From the NCBI RefSeq assembly GCF_034259205.1, contig NZ_CP139487.1, positions 2,232,001 through 2,296,000 of the forward strand: a stretch of 64,000 bases of DNA, given 5' to 3'. The first letter of the stretch is position 1. Every line of letters begins with the position of its first letter. Below, one piece after another: positions 16,281 to 25,425 of the stretch. The position numbers and the translations under genes are program-made. The notes under the pieces were generated by a model that saw nothing but the letters and a program-made list of their open reading frames with translations, ran no database searches and was not told the origin of the DNA. The DNA is from Peredibacter starrii. Lineage in GTDB: Bacteria; Bdellovibrionota; Bacteriovoracia; Bacteriovoracales; Bacteriovoracaceae.

Positions 16281-16973
16281 TTCTTGGAAGGATTGGTACT
16301 GCAAGCAAGTTTGATTTTTGCTTTAGGCGCACAAAACTTATTTGTATTAGAGGCCGGTCTTCAACGTCGTCACCATCTTACTGTTTCGTTCGTCTGCTTT
16401 TTCTGCGATTTTATTATGATCATGCTAGGGGTCGCCGGAGCAGCAACTCTCTTCGCTAAATTTCCAGAATTTAAAATCGGGATTGGTATTCTTGGTGTTT
16501 CTTTCTTATTCACCTATGGCGTAAGTAAAATTTTTGCTAAGCCCGAGACCGCACCTGAGGCATCTTCCAAAATCATTGAGACCTCTCTAAAACGCAGTAT
16601 CATCCTGGCCGCAACCTTTAGTATCTTGAACCCTCACGCTTATTTGGACGCATTCATCTTAATTGGGGGCTTCTCAACGAAGTATGATTCTTTAAATGAT
16701 CGTCTCATTCTGGGCTCAGGAGCTGCGTTCTATTCCGGGCTATGGTTTGTCCTTCTTTCGAGTTTCTCGTCCAAAATGAAGCCCTTTCTCAATCAACCAG
16801 TACGCATGCAAAAGGTCATGGCCATTGCAGGTCTCGCATTAGTTATCCTTTCAGGCAAATTAGGAATGGACGTTGTGAACTGGATTAAGATGGAATTTCA
16901 CCACGAGCTGGCCGTGAGTATCCTTCAATATCCCATGCCACCGGGGAACATGTTTACTTCAATTCTATTCTAA
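16269..16973 (+). CDS. LysE/ArgO-family amino acid exporter
   Basis: 234 residues with about six TM helices. N-terminal LIFALGAQNLFVLEAGLQRRHH is the LysE/ArgO signature (GAQN, then basic residues after TM1). SILNPHAYLDAFILIGG is the second conserved block with the NPHAxLD motif of the family. Such carriers export lysine or arginine from the cytoplasm. No LysG/ArgP regulator is adjacent; instead the start region lies in a predicted RNA structure. It abuts the convergent JmjC/cupin gene stop to stop. Confidence 0.9.
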   Translation: MGSLFLEGLVLQASLIFALGAQNLFVLEAGLQRRHHLTVSFVCFFCDFIMIMLGVAGAATLFAKFPEFKIGIGILGVSFLFTYGVSKIFAKPETAPEASSKIIETSLKRSIILAATFSILNPHAYLDAFILIGGFSTKYDSLNDRLILGSGAAFYSGLWFVLLSSFSSKMKPFLNQPVRMQKVMAIAGLALVILSGKLGMDVVNWIKMEFHHELAVSILQYPMPPGNMFTSILF

Positions 16974-17831
16974 TTACTGATGAAGTCTCTTCTTCCACAA
17001 GAGATAACTTTCCAGATATTCCTTAGAGCCCATTTCTTCGGCAAGATTTTTACCCAGTTTACCCATGGCCTCTTGATAGAATTTGATTTCTTCTTCGAAG
17101 TCATCAAAAGTCATGTGAATAGGCATGCGAGTGCGCCAGAATGGTTTTTGTGCCAAATACTTAGGAAGATACTGAACCATATCAATGGCCGACGAAGGCA
17201 TGATGCCAATTGAAATGTGCATGGATTCTTTTTGAGTCTTTGCGATATGCCACCAGCCCGATGGGATATACAACCAATCACCTTCATCTAAAGTCACATT
17301 GATTTCAATGGGAGTTTTTTCATTCTCATAGCCCAAGTTTTTAGGAATGGAGCTGATGAGTGGATTCGGGTGAACTGTATTGGGGCGAATTGTGTAGGCC
17401 TTGCTACCTTGTACTTGAATGATGAAGACTTCCTCAACGTCATAGTGCCAACCAAAGGCATTATGGCCCTCAGGGGTGCAATAAAGCTGAATATCAACGT
17501 CTGAATGGAATGAACGAGCAAAGTCCTGAGCAATGGCGTTGAACATCGGAGAAGCTTTTTCAGCATAACGAACCAGAAGAGTGTGTCCCTTTTTGTGATG
17601 CTCTTTTGCTTCCTTAGAATCGATGTCCACGTAGTCTTTGATGACTTTTCCGTCTTGAACAATCCTTAGGACCGATTTTTTTGTATCAATAATGTCTTCA
17701 ACAACTTTCCAGTTGAGAATTTCTTTGAAGTCAGTTGCCCCGTGAGTTTTGGAAAAAGGCAATCGGGTAAAGTGCTTAGGTAAGAAACTAAGGTTTGGGT
17801 CTTCACCCAAGAGCTTTCTAAGGATGTTCAT
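16974..17831 (-). CDS. Cupin/JmjC-type 2-oxoglutarate oxygenase-like protein
   Basis: 285 residues from the ATG at 17831; a GTG three codons upstream is also open but GGGGG fits the ATG better. The double-stranded beta-helix carries HYDVEEVFIIQVQG (HxD metal ligands), KAYTIRP (possible 2-oxoglutarate contact) and YIPSGWWHIA (distal His). This matches cupin_4/JmjC bacterial oxygenases such as ribosomal protein hydroxylases, or related storage cupins. The substrate is unknown. It lies 22 bp after the DoxX gene on the same strand. Confidence 0.82.
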   Translation of the reverse strand: MNILRKLLGEDPNLSFLPKHFTRLPFSKTHGATDFKEILNWKVVEDIIDTKKSVLRIVQDGKVIKDYVDIDSKEAKEHHKKGHTLLVRYAEKASPMFNAIAQDFARSFHSDVDIQLYCTPEGHNAFGWHYDVEEVFIIQVQGSKAYTIRPNTVHPNPLISSIPKNLGYENEKTPIEINVTLDEGDWLYIPSGWWHIAKTQKESMHISIGIMPSSAIDMVQYLPKYLAQKPFWRTRMPIHMTFDDFEEEIKFYQEAMGKLGKNLAEEMGSKEYLESYLLWKKRLHQ

Positions 17832-17853
17832 GGCCCCCACTATAGCGTGGAAA

Positions 17854-18321
17854 TTAGTCTAAGGCACCTTTTCCTTTACTGATGGCAATATGACCTGACC
17901 CCAAAAACATAATGGCCACGGCACCCAGAAAATAAAGGGCATTGAGTTCAATCATCCAACCGCCAGTAGGAGAGATGTCATTTAATTCTGCGGCATGGAC
18001 TAAAAGAATTGCGACCAGCATATCGAAGGCAATCAAGAATCCGGCGAAGCGCACTTTATACCCAAGGATGAGTAGGATAGGTGCAATCACTTCTCCTAAA
18101 AATACTCCCCATGAGAAGAGCGCTGGCATTCCCACACTGCTTAAGGCCTCTCCGATTTGATCCGTACCGTAGAGTACCTTATGCATTCCGTGAAAGAGCA
18201 TGAGCCCGCCGATGGCGACTCGTAGAACAAGTCTTCCGACATCGTCTTTTTGAAAACGGATGACATCTGTAATGTCATAGTCAGAACGCTCAGACGTATT
18301 TATATCGTTGGTTTTTTCCAT
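17854..18321 (-). CDS. DoxX family membrane protein
   Basis: 155 residues from the ATG at 18321, which has AGGAGG 5 nt upstream; a TTG further up is less likely. Four TM helices with VLRVAIGGLMLFHGMHKV, a GEVIAPILLILG segment and a C-terminal MFLGSGHIAIS, the DoxX pattern. DoxX proteins are linked to quinone-dependent thiol or sulfur oxidation in some organisms but most are uncharacterised. A hydrophilic cytoplasmic stretch of about 30 residues precedes TM1. Confidence 0.85.
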   Translation of the reverse strand: MEKTNDINTSERSDYDITDVIRFQKDDVGRLVLRVAIGGLMLFHGMHKVLYGTDQIGEALSSVGMPALFSWGVFLGEVIAPILLILGYKVRFAGFLIAFDMLVAILLVHAAELNDISPTGGWMIELNALYFLGAVAIMFLGSGHIAISKGKGALD

Positions 18322-18395
18322 AAAACCTCCTCGATACAAAAAATTTTAGCGCTATGAGAGAGAAGAGAAATTTAAGAAGTGGTAAAGGCAGAAAT

Positions 18396-18422
18396 AAAAA
18401 GGCCCACCTTTTCAGGCGGGCC
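18396..18422 (-). terminator. Rho-independent terminator after the small Ala/Pro-rich lipoprotein gene
   Basis: Minus-strand GGCCCGCC/GGTGGGCC stem (18422-18415 with 18408-18401, one G-T pair) with a short loop and TTTTT at 18400-18396, located 25 bp after the lipoprotein stop. Confidence 0.85.
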
Positions 18423-18446
18423 AATTTTAATTTGATTTAATTCAAA

Positions 18447-18659
18447 TTACTGAGCAGCAGGAGCGTCAGCTGGAGCAGCTTCAGCAGGTGCAGCTTCAGC
18501 AGGAGCAGCTTCAGTTGGAGCAGCTTCTGGAGCTGGAGCAGCTTCAGCTGGAGCAGTTTGCTCAACAGTTGTACCTTCTGCAGGAGCAGCTTCTTCTTTT
18601 TTGTTACAAGCAACAGCTAGAACAACTAGAGCAGCAGCGATTACTAAATACTTAGACAT
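18447..18659 (-). CDS. Small Ala/Pro/Glu-rich lipoprotein
   Basis: 70 residues. The lipobox LAVAC places the lipidated Cys at 18; next come NKKEE and then a low-complexity tail built from EAAPA units repeated about nine times. It is probably a short flexible lipoprotein tethered to the membrane. AAGGAG sits 7 nt before the ATG, and a strong terminator follows, so it is likely well expressed as a monocistron. No function is recognised. Confidence 0.78.
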   Translation of the reverse strand: MSKYLVIAAALVVLAVACNKKEEAAPAEGTTVEQTAPAEAAPAPEAAPTEAAPAEAAPAEAAPADAPAAQ

Positions 18660-18820
18660 AAAATTCTCCTTTTTTGATTCATCTTTTTTAACAATTAATC
18701 AGATGATCCTAATTCTTGATTGAATACCTATAAATTTAGCGAAACTCTTTTACCTCCGCAAGAGGCTACCTTTAATATTTTTAACAGCTTGATGCGGGTA
18801 ACTTGTTGCGCGCTGCAGTG

Positions 18821-19663
18821 CTAAAAATTCATAGTTTTTTTGCGACAAAGGGTAAAGGCCAGAAGTTGCGGATAGTAAGCAGCTTCATTGATAAAAATGG
18901 GGTAAAGCCGTTCCTTTGTTTCCAGAGAGAGCTCTCTGCCATCGAAGGTTTTGAAAGGTGTATAGCGTCCTTCAATGGCCCTAAAATCTTGTCCCTGGAA
19001 TGCTGGATGGATATAACCATCAAGCTCGCTATTTTCATTCTGAGGATAAAAAATATCCTCTATTTCTTCATAAATTTCCAGGGGGCCGCCCGTCAATGTG
19101 GCCAGAGTCGAAATACCCCTTAAAACTTCCTTTAGTACTTGCACTGTTCCTTCGAGAACTGGGCCACTAAGTACGCCATTTGCAACGGGTCCGACCTCAA
19201 TCATCATGCCAAAATCTGACTGAGAGGCGAGATACTTTTTTGTTGGATCAGGTGAAACGATGACACGGCAATCGGGAAGTGTTTTGGTCATTTCTCGTGC
19301 GACATGAAAGTTTGTCGGTTGGTTATGAGAGATGATGACGGTGTTTCCCATGTTGGACGTGGTGGTGTGAAGATCAATCACAAAACATGGTTCTGCATCA
19401 ATCATTGCTTTCAGTTCTTTCGCGCGGTGATGCTCAAAAGAGTTTGGGCGATCTTCATGCAGAAATTGGAAAGCACGATTCAGATCTTCGTCTTTAAATC
19501 TCTTGTTAATTTTAAATGCTTCCGGATTGGCCAGAATGAAATGGAGATCAAGATCTTTAAATTCTTCAGTGAGGGCCTCAGCGTATTTTTTGACCGCATA
19601 GATTCCAGTCCATTCATTGCCGTGTGTACCGCCAAAGATCAGGACTTTCCTCAATGCTTTCAT
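18821..19663 (-). CDS. Aspartoacylase / AstE-AspA family zinc deacylase
   Basis: 280 residues of the M14-like zinc carboxypeptidase fold. The zinc site is GGTHGNEWTG (H, E) plus DLHTTTSNMG (H). RFKDEDLNRAF holds the substrate-binding Arg motif (DLNRxF) of aspartoacylases, and IEVGPVANG carries the catalytic Glu. The family cleaves N-acyl-amino acids (N-acetylaspartate, N-succinylglutamate). It overlaps the RimK-like ligase gene by 4 bp, so the two are co-translated. That points to a role in hydrolysing or trimming an acylated peptide or amino acid made by the ligase locus. Confidence 0.88.
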   Translation of the reverse strand: MKALRKVLIFGGTHGNEWTGIYAVKKYAEALTEEFKDLDLHFILANPEAFKINKRFKDEDLNRAFQFLHEDRPNSFEHHRAKELKAMIDAEPCFVIDLHTTTSNMGNTVIISHNQPTNFHVAREMTKTLPDCRVIVSPDPTKKYLASQSDFGMMIEVGPVANGVLSGPVLEGTVQVLKEVLRGISTLATLTGGPLEIYEEIEDIFYPQNENSELDGYIHPAFQGQDFRAIEGRYTPFKTFDGRELSLETKERLYPIFINEAAYYPQLLAFTLCRKKTMNF

Positions 19664-21150
19664 CTTTTCTCCTCAATTCTCCTCACGAACTCATGAATGA
19701 CATTGTGATACAGGTCCATTCCGGAGATGGCGTCTTCTACATCTGCATCAATATTTGGATTGTCGTTAATTTCAATGACGTAGGCCTTACCATTTTTTTC
19801 TTTCACGTCTACACCATATAAACTATCTCCCACAAGATGAGAAAGTTTCAGCGCAGTATTGATGACGTGTTTCGGCACTTTTGAGATAGGGAAGGTCTCG
19901 GCCTCACCTACATGAACGCCTTTTTTCACTTTTTTGCTATGGTCGTAAATCTGCCAGTGACCCTTCGTCATATAGTACTTGCAGGCAAAGAGAGCGCGAT
20001 CGTTAAGGACCCCGATCCTCCAGTCAAAATCAGTATAAAAATATTCCTGGGCCAAAAGGAGAGCGGTCTTCTTGAAAAGATCATCCGTCACTTTGATTAA
20101 TTGTTCAGGACTTTCAACTTTAAAGACACCTTTAGAAAATGAACCATCCGGAATTTTAATGATCATCGGAAGGCCAATCTCATCTACCGCCTGTTTTAAT
20201 TGCTCCGGACTACTACTGCTTAAGATAATGGTCTTAGGAGAGTTGATGTTGTTCGATTTTAAAAGATTGTGCATGTAGATCTTGTTAGTACAACGAAGAA
20301 TCGACATCGGATCATCTATCACCACTAATCCGTCAGACTCGGCCTTCTTAGCGAAGCGATAGGTGTGATGGTTAAGAGCGGTGGTTTCACGAATAAAAAG
20401 CGCATCGTATTCAGCGATGCGGGCGTAGTCTTTCTTCTCAATGAGCTCAACTTGAACGTCATTTTCTTTACCGGCCTTAATAAAATTGGCCAGGGCCTTT
20501 TTATCACTTGGAGGAAGGGCGTCCGCGGGATTGTGAAGGATCGCAAGATCATAGCGATACTTTTTCTTCGCCTTCGGTTTTCTCCAGATCTTTCCAGAGT
20601 AGTGATCAAGGGCCGAAGCAAACTTATCTTCATCTGTATTTGAAAGAGCGTTTAAGCTTCCCGGTCTGATCGAGTGAATTTCCCATTTCTTGTTCCACTC
20701 AAAATCCACGTGAAGGATAGGGGCAGGGAAGAGATCAAAGACCTGTCTTGCCACGTCCTGAAGTTGTTCACGATCAGTTCTTCCGAAAAAGATAGTGATG
20801 GAAAAGCCTTCCGAAGGGTTTTGGTTTTTAAAGGCCTTTTGAATGGCCATGTCGAGATCTTCAGTTTGCAGGTTATAAAGAAACGATCTTGAAAGATCGT
20901 TTACGGCCTTCACTGATGGAATAACGGAATGGCCCCGGGCCTCGGCAAGGAGAGAACAGTAATAACCATTACTAAGGTATTTATAGTTACGGCAGAGATT
21001 GATGATCTTAATTCGCTCTTTATTGCCGTCTTTTTCGAAACGGCCCTCATCCCAATTGACTAGATAGTCTTTCGGAGTCATGAGTTGTTCCACCGGGTAA
21101 TAAGAGTTCCAGTCCTTCAGTTTCTCGACAATGACAATAATACGGGCCAC
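19660..21150 (-). CDS. RimK-like ATP-grasp ligase with RLAN-type N-terminal domain
   Basis: 496 residues. The start is GTG with GGAAGG upstream. Residues 1-190 resemble the RimK-like ATP-grasp N-terminal (RLAN) domain: RIIVIVEKLKDW, YLVNWDEGRFEKDG, NLCRNYKYLSNGYYCSLLAE. Residues 200-490 are the ATP-grasp domain: DDPMSILRCTNKIYMHNLL, IIKIPDGSFSKGVFKV (ATP Lys and glycine-rich loop), DWRIGVLNDRALFACKYY, and VIEINDNPNIDADVED (Mg-binding E/N/N). Such enzymes join an amino acid to a carboxylate through an acyl phosphate. The acceptor is unknown. It shares an intergenic region with the divergent GNAT-C39 gene and overlaps the aspartoacylase. Confidence 0.87.
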   Translation of the reverse strand: MARIIVIVEKLKDWNSYYPVEQLMTPKDYLVNWDEGRFEKDGNKERIKIINLCRNYKYLSNGYYCSLLAEARGHSVIPSVKAVNDLSRSFLYNLQTEDLDMAIQKAFKNQNPSEGFSITIFFGRTDREQLQDVARQVFDLFPAPILHVDFEWNKKWEIHSIRPGSLNALSNTDEDKFASALDHYSGKIWRKPKAKKKYRYDLAILHNPADALPPSDKKALANFIKAGKENDVQVELIEKKDYARIAEYDALFIRETTALNHHTYRFAKKAESDGLVVIDDPMSILRCTNKIYMHNLLKSNNINSPKTIILSSSSPEQLKQAVDEIGLPMIIKIPDGSFSKGVFKVESPEQLIKVTDDLFKKTALLLAQEYFYTDFDWRIGVLNDRALFACKYYMTKGHWQIYDHSKKVKKGVHVGEAETFPISKVPKHVINTALKLSHLVGDSLYGVDVKEKNGKAYVIEINDNPNIDADVEDAISGMDLYHNVIHEFVRRIEEKR

Positions 21151-21195
21151 GTGCCTTCCATGTTTTGAATTATCTAGTACAATAGCAGAAGCAGA

Positions 21196-22341
21196 ATGAA
21201 GGCCTCAATGAAAAATAAATTAAAATTCGAATCCCAACTAGTAAAAATACGGAAAGCAAAAGTAGGCGATATTCCGGCGCTTCTGATTTTAGAAAATGCA
21301 TGTTTTAACTACGACCAACTTGGTCGAAGAAACTTTCATTGGATGATTAAAAAGGCCCATTCCATTCTCCTTGTTCTTGAATACAAGAGTGAACTGATTG
21401 GTTATGGGCTAGTTCTTATTAATAGCGGCACTAGTCTTGCTCGTCTCTATTCCATTTGTACCTTAAAAGAATTTCAAGGCCATGGTCTGGCATCGAAGCT
21501 CATCCAGGAGCTTGAAGTGAAGGCCGCTCAAGATGAGGACTGTGCTTATCTTCGTTTGGAAGTGAAAGAAAACAATCGCGGCGCCATCAAGCTCTACGAA
21601 AAACTTGGTTATGTAAAATTCACTGAGAAAGAAGACTATTACGACGATGGGCAAACTGCTTTATGTTTTGAGAAACGAATTCGTGTTCTTAAAAAACGCC
21701 CAGGCCTGGATGTTCCCTATCATCAGCAAGGAACAGATTTTACCTGCGGCCCTTCCTGTCTTCTGATGGCGATGAAGACTTTCAATCCAAAATTTGAAAT
21801 GACCTTGTCCAATGAGTTACAGATCTGGCGAGAGGCCACTACGATTTTTATGACCTCAGGACACGGAGGTTGCGGACCTCATGGCCTTGCCTTGTCTGCT
21901 TGGCGCCGAGGATACAAGGCAGAAATGTACCTCTCTCATAGTAACGTTCTTTTTTTGGATTCAGTTCGAAGCCAGGATAAGAAAAAAGTTATTGAACTGG
22001 TTCACAAGGACTTTGAGAAAAGAATTTCCGAAACCAACATCAAGGTTCATCGCAAACGTCTGACTTTAAGTGACTTAAAGGAGATATTGAAGGACGGAGG
22101 AATTCCTCTCGTTCTAATTACCACTTATCATTTTGATAATAACCGGGCCCCTCATTGGGTAGTGGTTACGGCCTACGATGATAACTTCGTTTACATTCAC
22201 GATCCGGATCAACATTCTCCGGAAAATCACATTGGTGTTATCAGCCGCATTCATATTCCTATTCAAGAGGATCAATTCTTAAAGATTTCCCGCTGGGGGA
22301 AAGATCGCATGGCCGCAACAGTGGTTGTTTATCCAGAGTAG
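21196..22341 (+). CDS. GNAT acetyltransferase fused to a C39-like peptidase domain
   Basis: 381 residues. Residues 15-165 are GNAT: LYSICTLKEFQGHGLASKLI is the acetyl-CoA loop (Q-x-x-G-x-G/A) and NRGAIKLYEKLGYVKF the C-terminal signature. Residues 175-380 are a C39-like papain-fold domain: TDFTCGPSCLLMAM gives the nucleophile Cys, APHWVVVTAYDD the His, and IHDPD the third residue. GNAT-C39 fusions beside RLAN/RimK-like ligases have been noted in comparative genomics as probable peptide-modification systems. The start is uncertain: ATG 21208 has AAGG nearby and would drop four residues. The RimK-like gene diverges 45 bp away. Confidence 0.87.
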   Translation: MKASMKNKLKFESQLVKIRKAKVGDIPALLILENACFNYDQLGRRNFHWMIKKAHSILLVLEYKSELIGYGLVLINSGTSLARLYSICTLKEFQGHGLASKLIQELEVKAAQDEDCAYLRLEVKENNRGAIKLYEKLGYVKFTEKEDYYDDGQTALCFEKRIRVLKKRPGLDVPYHQQGTDFTCGPSCLLMAMKTFNPKFEMTLSNELQIWREATTIFMTSGHGGCGPHGLALSAWRRGYKAEMYLSHSNVLFLDSVRSQDKKKVIELVHKDFEKRISETNIKVHRKRLTLSDLKEILKDGGIPLVLITTYHFDNNRAPHWVVVTAYDDNFVYIHDPDQHSPENHIGVISRIHIPIQEDQFLKISRWGKDRMAATVVVYPE

Positions 22342-22401
22342 TTTACTACAGAAAGTTTTGTCAGTTGTATCGATCTTAACAATTGGTGTATCCTATTGGA
22401 A

Positions 22402-23622
22402 ATGCGAATTGAAGTCACCGTTGGCTCTAACGAACCAACCATCTATCCACTGTCATTGCCCAAGATTACTGTCGGTTCATCTGACAATTGTGAAATTGTA
22501 ATCACAACCAATGGGATTAGTCGTAAGCACATTACGATCGTTACTGAAAACGATTCTTACTTCATTATTGATCAGGGGAGTACGAACGGTAGCTTCATTA
22601 ATGAAGAAAGACTTGTTCCTGGTAAGAAGACAGAATTTACTTCGTTCTTTCCAGTCCGCCTTGGTGATGACGTTACCATCAGCCTATTGAGTGATGAAGA
22701 AAAGCTGGACAAGATTCTTGTGCCACTTCGAGAAAAAACCGAGGCCTCGCGCCCTGATATTTCTCGTTCGGATATTACGTCGACGTCTTTGAATCGTAAG
22801 ATGTTACGTCAGGATAAAACAGGAACTCACACGAATCTAAAAATTCCTAAACCTCCTGGAAAATCTAAAGCTGAACCTTCAGTCAGTGTGCTGGACCGAG
22901 CAAAAAAAATTAATGTCATTCCATTGGCCGCTTTTGGTATTCTCGCCTTTGCGGTTTATTGGAATTTATTTGTTATTGAGAAAGAACCGAATCCTGATGA
23001 TCTGGCGAATGCTCCTCAACAGGAATTTAAAATTGAGAAGGCCATACCGGTTGAAAGGCCCGTCAGTCATCATGTACCGAAAGAAGAACTTCTTCCTAAA
23101 GAAGGTTTTGCTAAGTACCAAGCTGATCTGAAATGTGTCTCTGATGTTGAACAGTATTTCTGTAATCTCATTCCAGGGCTTAAAGTCGCTCCATACGGTG
23201 CGGTTCAATTTAAGTTGAATGTTTATTTAATGCTGGATGGGACACCTTATTTCGATGAGGCCAAGAAAAGCACAGATCCCTTTGCTCCCATCATAACTCC
23301 GGGAGTTTCTCCAGGAACGACGGTTGCTCAGGGTAACAATCAAGAAAAAGAAAGTTACACTGATACTCAATACAACATGGGAGTTTATCTTTTTCTGCTA
23401 AAGCATCTTCCAGAGTTGGATGAGGCCAAAACTCAAGACATGAACATTCTTGTGGCGTTTTATACTAAAAATTCGCCCAACACTCCTGTTAAGGTGATTG
23501 CTTTTACAAGCAAGGGATTCAACAAGTTGAAACCAACCTTAAAAGAAGATCAGCTGATTCAGATTCGTGGTGGCGGAGACTCTGCAATGGCCCCTCTGAA
23601 AGAGGCCATTGAGATTTATTAA
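22402..23622 (+). CDS. FHA-domain membrane protein
   Basis: 406 residues from ATG 22402. Residues 20-100 are a forkhead-associated domain: ITVGSSDNCEIVI, GISRKHITI, DQGSTNGSFIN, the residues that bind phosphothreonine. A disordered linker follows, then one TM helix around 170-190 (VIPLAAFGILAFAVYWNLFVI region), then a periplasmic domain of about 200 residues with no known family. FHA outside a kinase suggests control by a Ser/Thr kinase or a secretion-related assembly. It starts 60 bp after the GNAT-C39 gene on the same strand; its last 4 bp overlap the convergent cytochrome gene. Confidence 0.83.
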   Translation: MRIEVTVGSNEPTIYPLSLPKITVGSSDNCEIVITTNGISRKHITIVTENDSYFIIDQGSTNGSFINEERLVPGKKTEFTSFFPVRLGDDVTISLLSDEEKLDKILVPLREKTEASRPDISRSDITSTSLNRKMLRQDKTGTHTNLKIPKPPGKSKAEPSVSVLDRAKKINVIPLAAFGILAFAVYWNLFVIEKEPNPDDLANAPQQEFKIEKAIPVERPVSHHVPKEELLPKEGFAKYQADLKCVSDVEQYFCNLIPGLKVAPYGAVQFKLNVYLMLDGTPYFDEAKKSTDPFAPIITPGVSPGTTVAQGNNQEKESYTDTQYNMGVYLFLLKHLPELDEAKTQDMNILVAFYTKNSPNTPVKVIAFTSKGFNKLKPTLKEDQLIQIRGGGDSAMAPLKEAIEIY

Positions 23623-25295
23623 AGTGTTTTAAGGAATTCAACCAACTCGCGTTTTTCCGTCTGAGAATAGATCTCTTGTCCGTCCTTCAGGAAAATTTTC
23701 TCATCATGTCCTAGATTCGAAAGTCCTTCTTTCCTTGCATCGTATAGGAAGTCCGGATCTTTTTTCCATTCGGCCGGGGCCTTTGATCCGATTGGATAAC
23801 CAACACAATCCTGATCGAAATCACGTTCCTTATTTTTTGCCGGACCTGCGACATATGTTTTTGGACGAAGAGAACCACGAGTAAGAACCGCGCAGAGATT
23901 CGGAGCAGAGTTGTTATGGAAATACGGCCAGCGTGACCAGATTCCATCTAGCGGAGGTGGTACATAACCTTTTTGAGGTTCAACCACTGTTCCAATCGTT
24001 TTTGAGATGGCAAGGCGATTAAGATCGGCCGCAAAAGCTCTCATGCCCAGATAACGACCAGGATCAGTTCCCACGTCTCTCACTGGAGTTTTTTTATGGT
24101 AGGTGACTTTTGCATTCTGAATGAGTTCAGTTTGAGAGAGTCTCTCTGCGCCGGGGAGATCCCAACCTTTCTCATAGGTACCATGGCAGCGCTGGCATGA
24201 TTGCACATAATGCTTTTGTCCTCTCTGTGCCATGGCAATATCGATAGAGTTTTCTCCGAAGAATTTTTCATAGCGGGGAGGTTTACTCGCGAATACCGCG
24301 GCCGTCAGGGCCTCAATCGTTTTATGATTTGAAGTTAACCAACCTTCTAATTCATGAAGATCAGTACCTCTTCCGATTTCATTCCAAAGGAAGTTTGTAT
24401 GAACCGGGTTACCTGAAACAATTGAACCGTCTGATAGCCAACGGTTTTTATACTTAACGTTCCACCATACTGCCGGCTTACTGTCGGCCGCCTTTTTCTC
24501 GAGTTCATTTGGTCTTGGATGACGAAGAGATCTCTCAGTTCTAGAGGCATAAGCATCTTGTTCACGTTTTGAGAGGGAGAGTGCCACTTGAGCGAGAGAC
24601 GTATCAAGGCCCACCGAGATGGGCTCACGAACTCCCACATATTTCAAATTATGCTTGGCCTTGACCAGAATTTGTCTTTCTCCTTCTGTCGCGTGAAGAA
24701 GATCTCTGAAAATGAATGTGTTTACATAGGGAGCGAGCATGGCCCCGCGACGGAAGAATTCATTGGCGCGAGGAAAACGGTTTGTCAGTCCTAAAACCTT
24801 TACTCCGAATAGATCAGAAGTGTGACAAGCGGCACATCCGAAAGTTAGGGCAACTCCGTCTGGCGTCTCCATGAGAGTAGCGCCCATCGGTAGTTCTTTT
24901 TCTTTTGATGTTAAAACCGGAAAAGCATTCGGTGTTTCAGTTTGAGTGTCAGTCGGGAAGTCATGAAGGCCCAACCACTTATAAACCTCATCCATGCTTT
25001 TAAATGGTGAAACGGTTTGAGTAAGTCTGTACAAGAGTTCACGAACCGGATCATTTGGTTTTGAATCGAAGAAATTTTTCAAAGGTTCATAAGGAATTCT
25101 AAGTTGGCTGACTGTCACTGGATAGAAAAGAGCGTGTCTTCGGCCATCCATGACTGTTTTTGAAAAGGCCCCTGGTGAAAGCTCGTAAATATTCTCTCGA
25201 GGACTCGTAACTTCAAAGTCCCTGGTCCAGTTGGGCTGGGCCAGAACCGAAGATGATATAGTAAATAAAAATAATTTAAGCAGGTGTTTTTTCAT
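23619..25295 (-). CDS. Diheme c-type cytochrome, large, periplasmic
   Basis: 558 residues with a signal peptide ending VLAQ. Two heme sites: GCAACHTSD near residue 155 and CQRCHGTYEKG near residue 368. Between them lies a long helical domain; WSRWPYFHNNSAPNL with CAVL follows the second heme. The layout (two CxxCH about 210 residues apart, YFHN-type motif) recalls cytochromes related to di-heme peroxidases and RoxA-like oxygenases, but the reaction cannot be stated. It is a single gene with convergent overlap at its 3' end. Confidence 0.82.
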   Translation of the reverse strand: MKKHLLKLFLFTISSSVLAQPNWTRDFEVTSPRENIYELSPGAFSKTVMDGRRHALFYPVTVSQLRIPYEPLKNFFDSKPNDPVRELLYRLTQTVSPFKSMDEVYKWLGLHDFPTDTQTETPNAFPVLTSKEKELPMGATLMETPDGVALTFGCAACHTSDLFGVKVLGLTNRFPRANEFFRRGAMLAPYVNTFIFRDLLHATEGERQILVKAKHNLKYVGVREPISVGLDTSLAQVALSLSKREQDAYASRTERSLRHPRPNELEKKAADSKPAVWWNVKYKNRWLSDGSIVSGNPVHTNFLWNEIGRGTDLHELEGWLTSNHKTIEALTAAVFASKPPRYEKFFGENSIDIAMAQRGQKHYVQSCQRCHGTYEKGWDLPGAERLSQTELIQNAKVTYHKKTPVRDVGTDPGRYLGMRAFAADLNRLAISKTIGTVVEPQKGYVPPPLDGIWSRWPYFHNNSAPNLCAVLTRGSLRPKTYVAGPAKNKERDFDQDCVGYPIGSKAPAEWKKDPDFLYDARKEGLSNLGHDEKIFLKDGQEIYSQTEKRELVEFLKTL

Positions 25296-25425
25296 CGAAA
25301 TATTTTTCTAGGCCGGACAACAAAGGTCAACTTCTCTTTTCTAACATTGCGAATGGGATTGAGTGTTAGAAAAAAAAACGTTTTGGTTGGTTGACGGGGG
25401 TCAGGTTTTTAAGAATCATGATTGG

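Noticed and set aside
25339-25371. Inverted repeat TTCTAACA/TGTTAGAA as a terminator
   Set aside because: No T-tract on either strand; it may be an operator for the cytochrome gene but nothing supports that.
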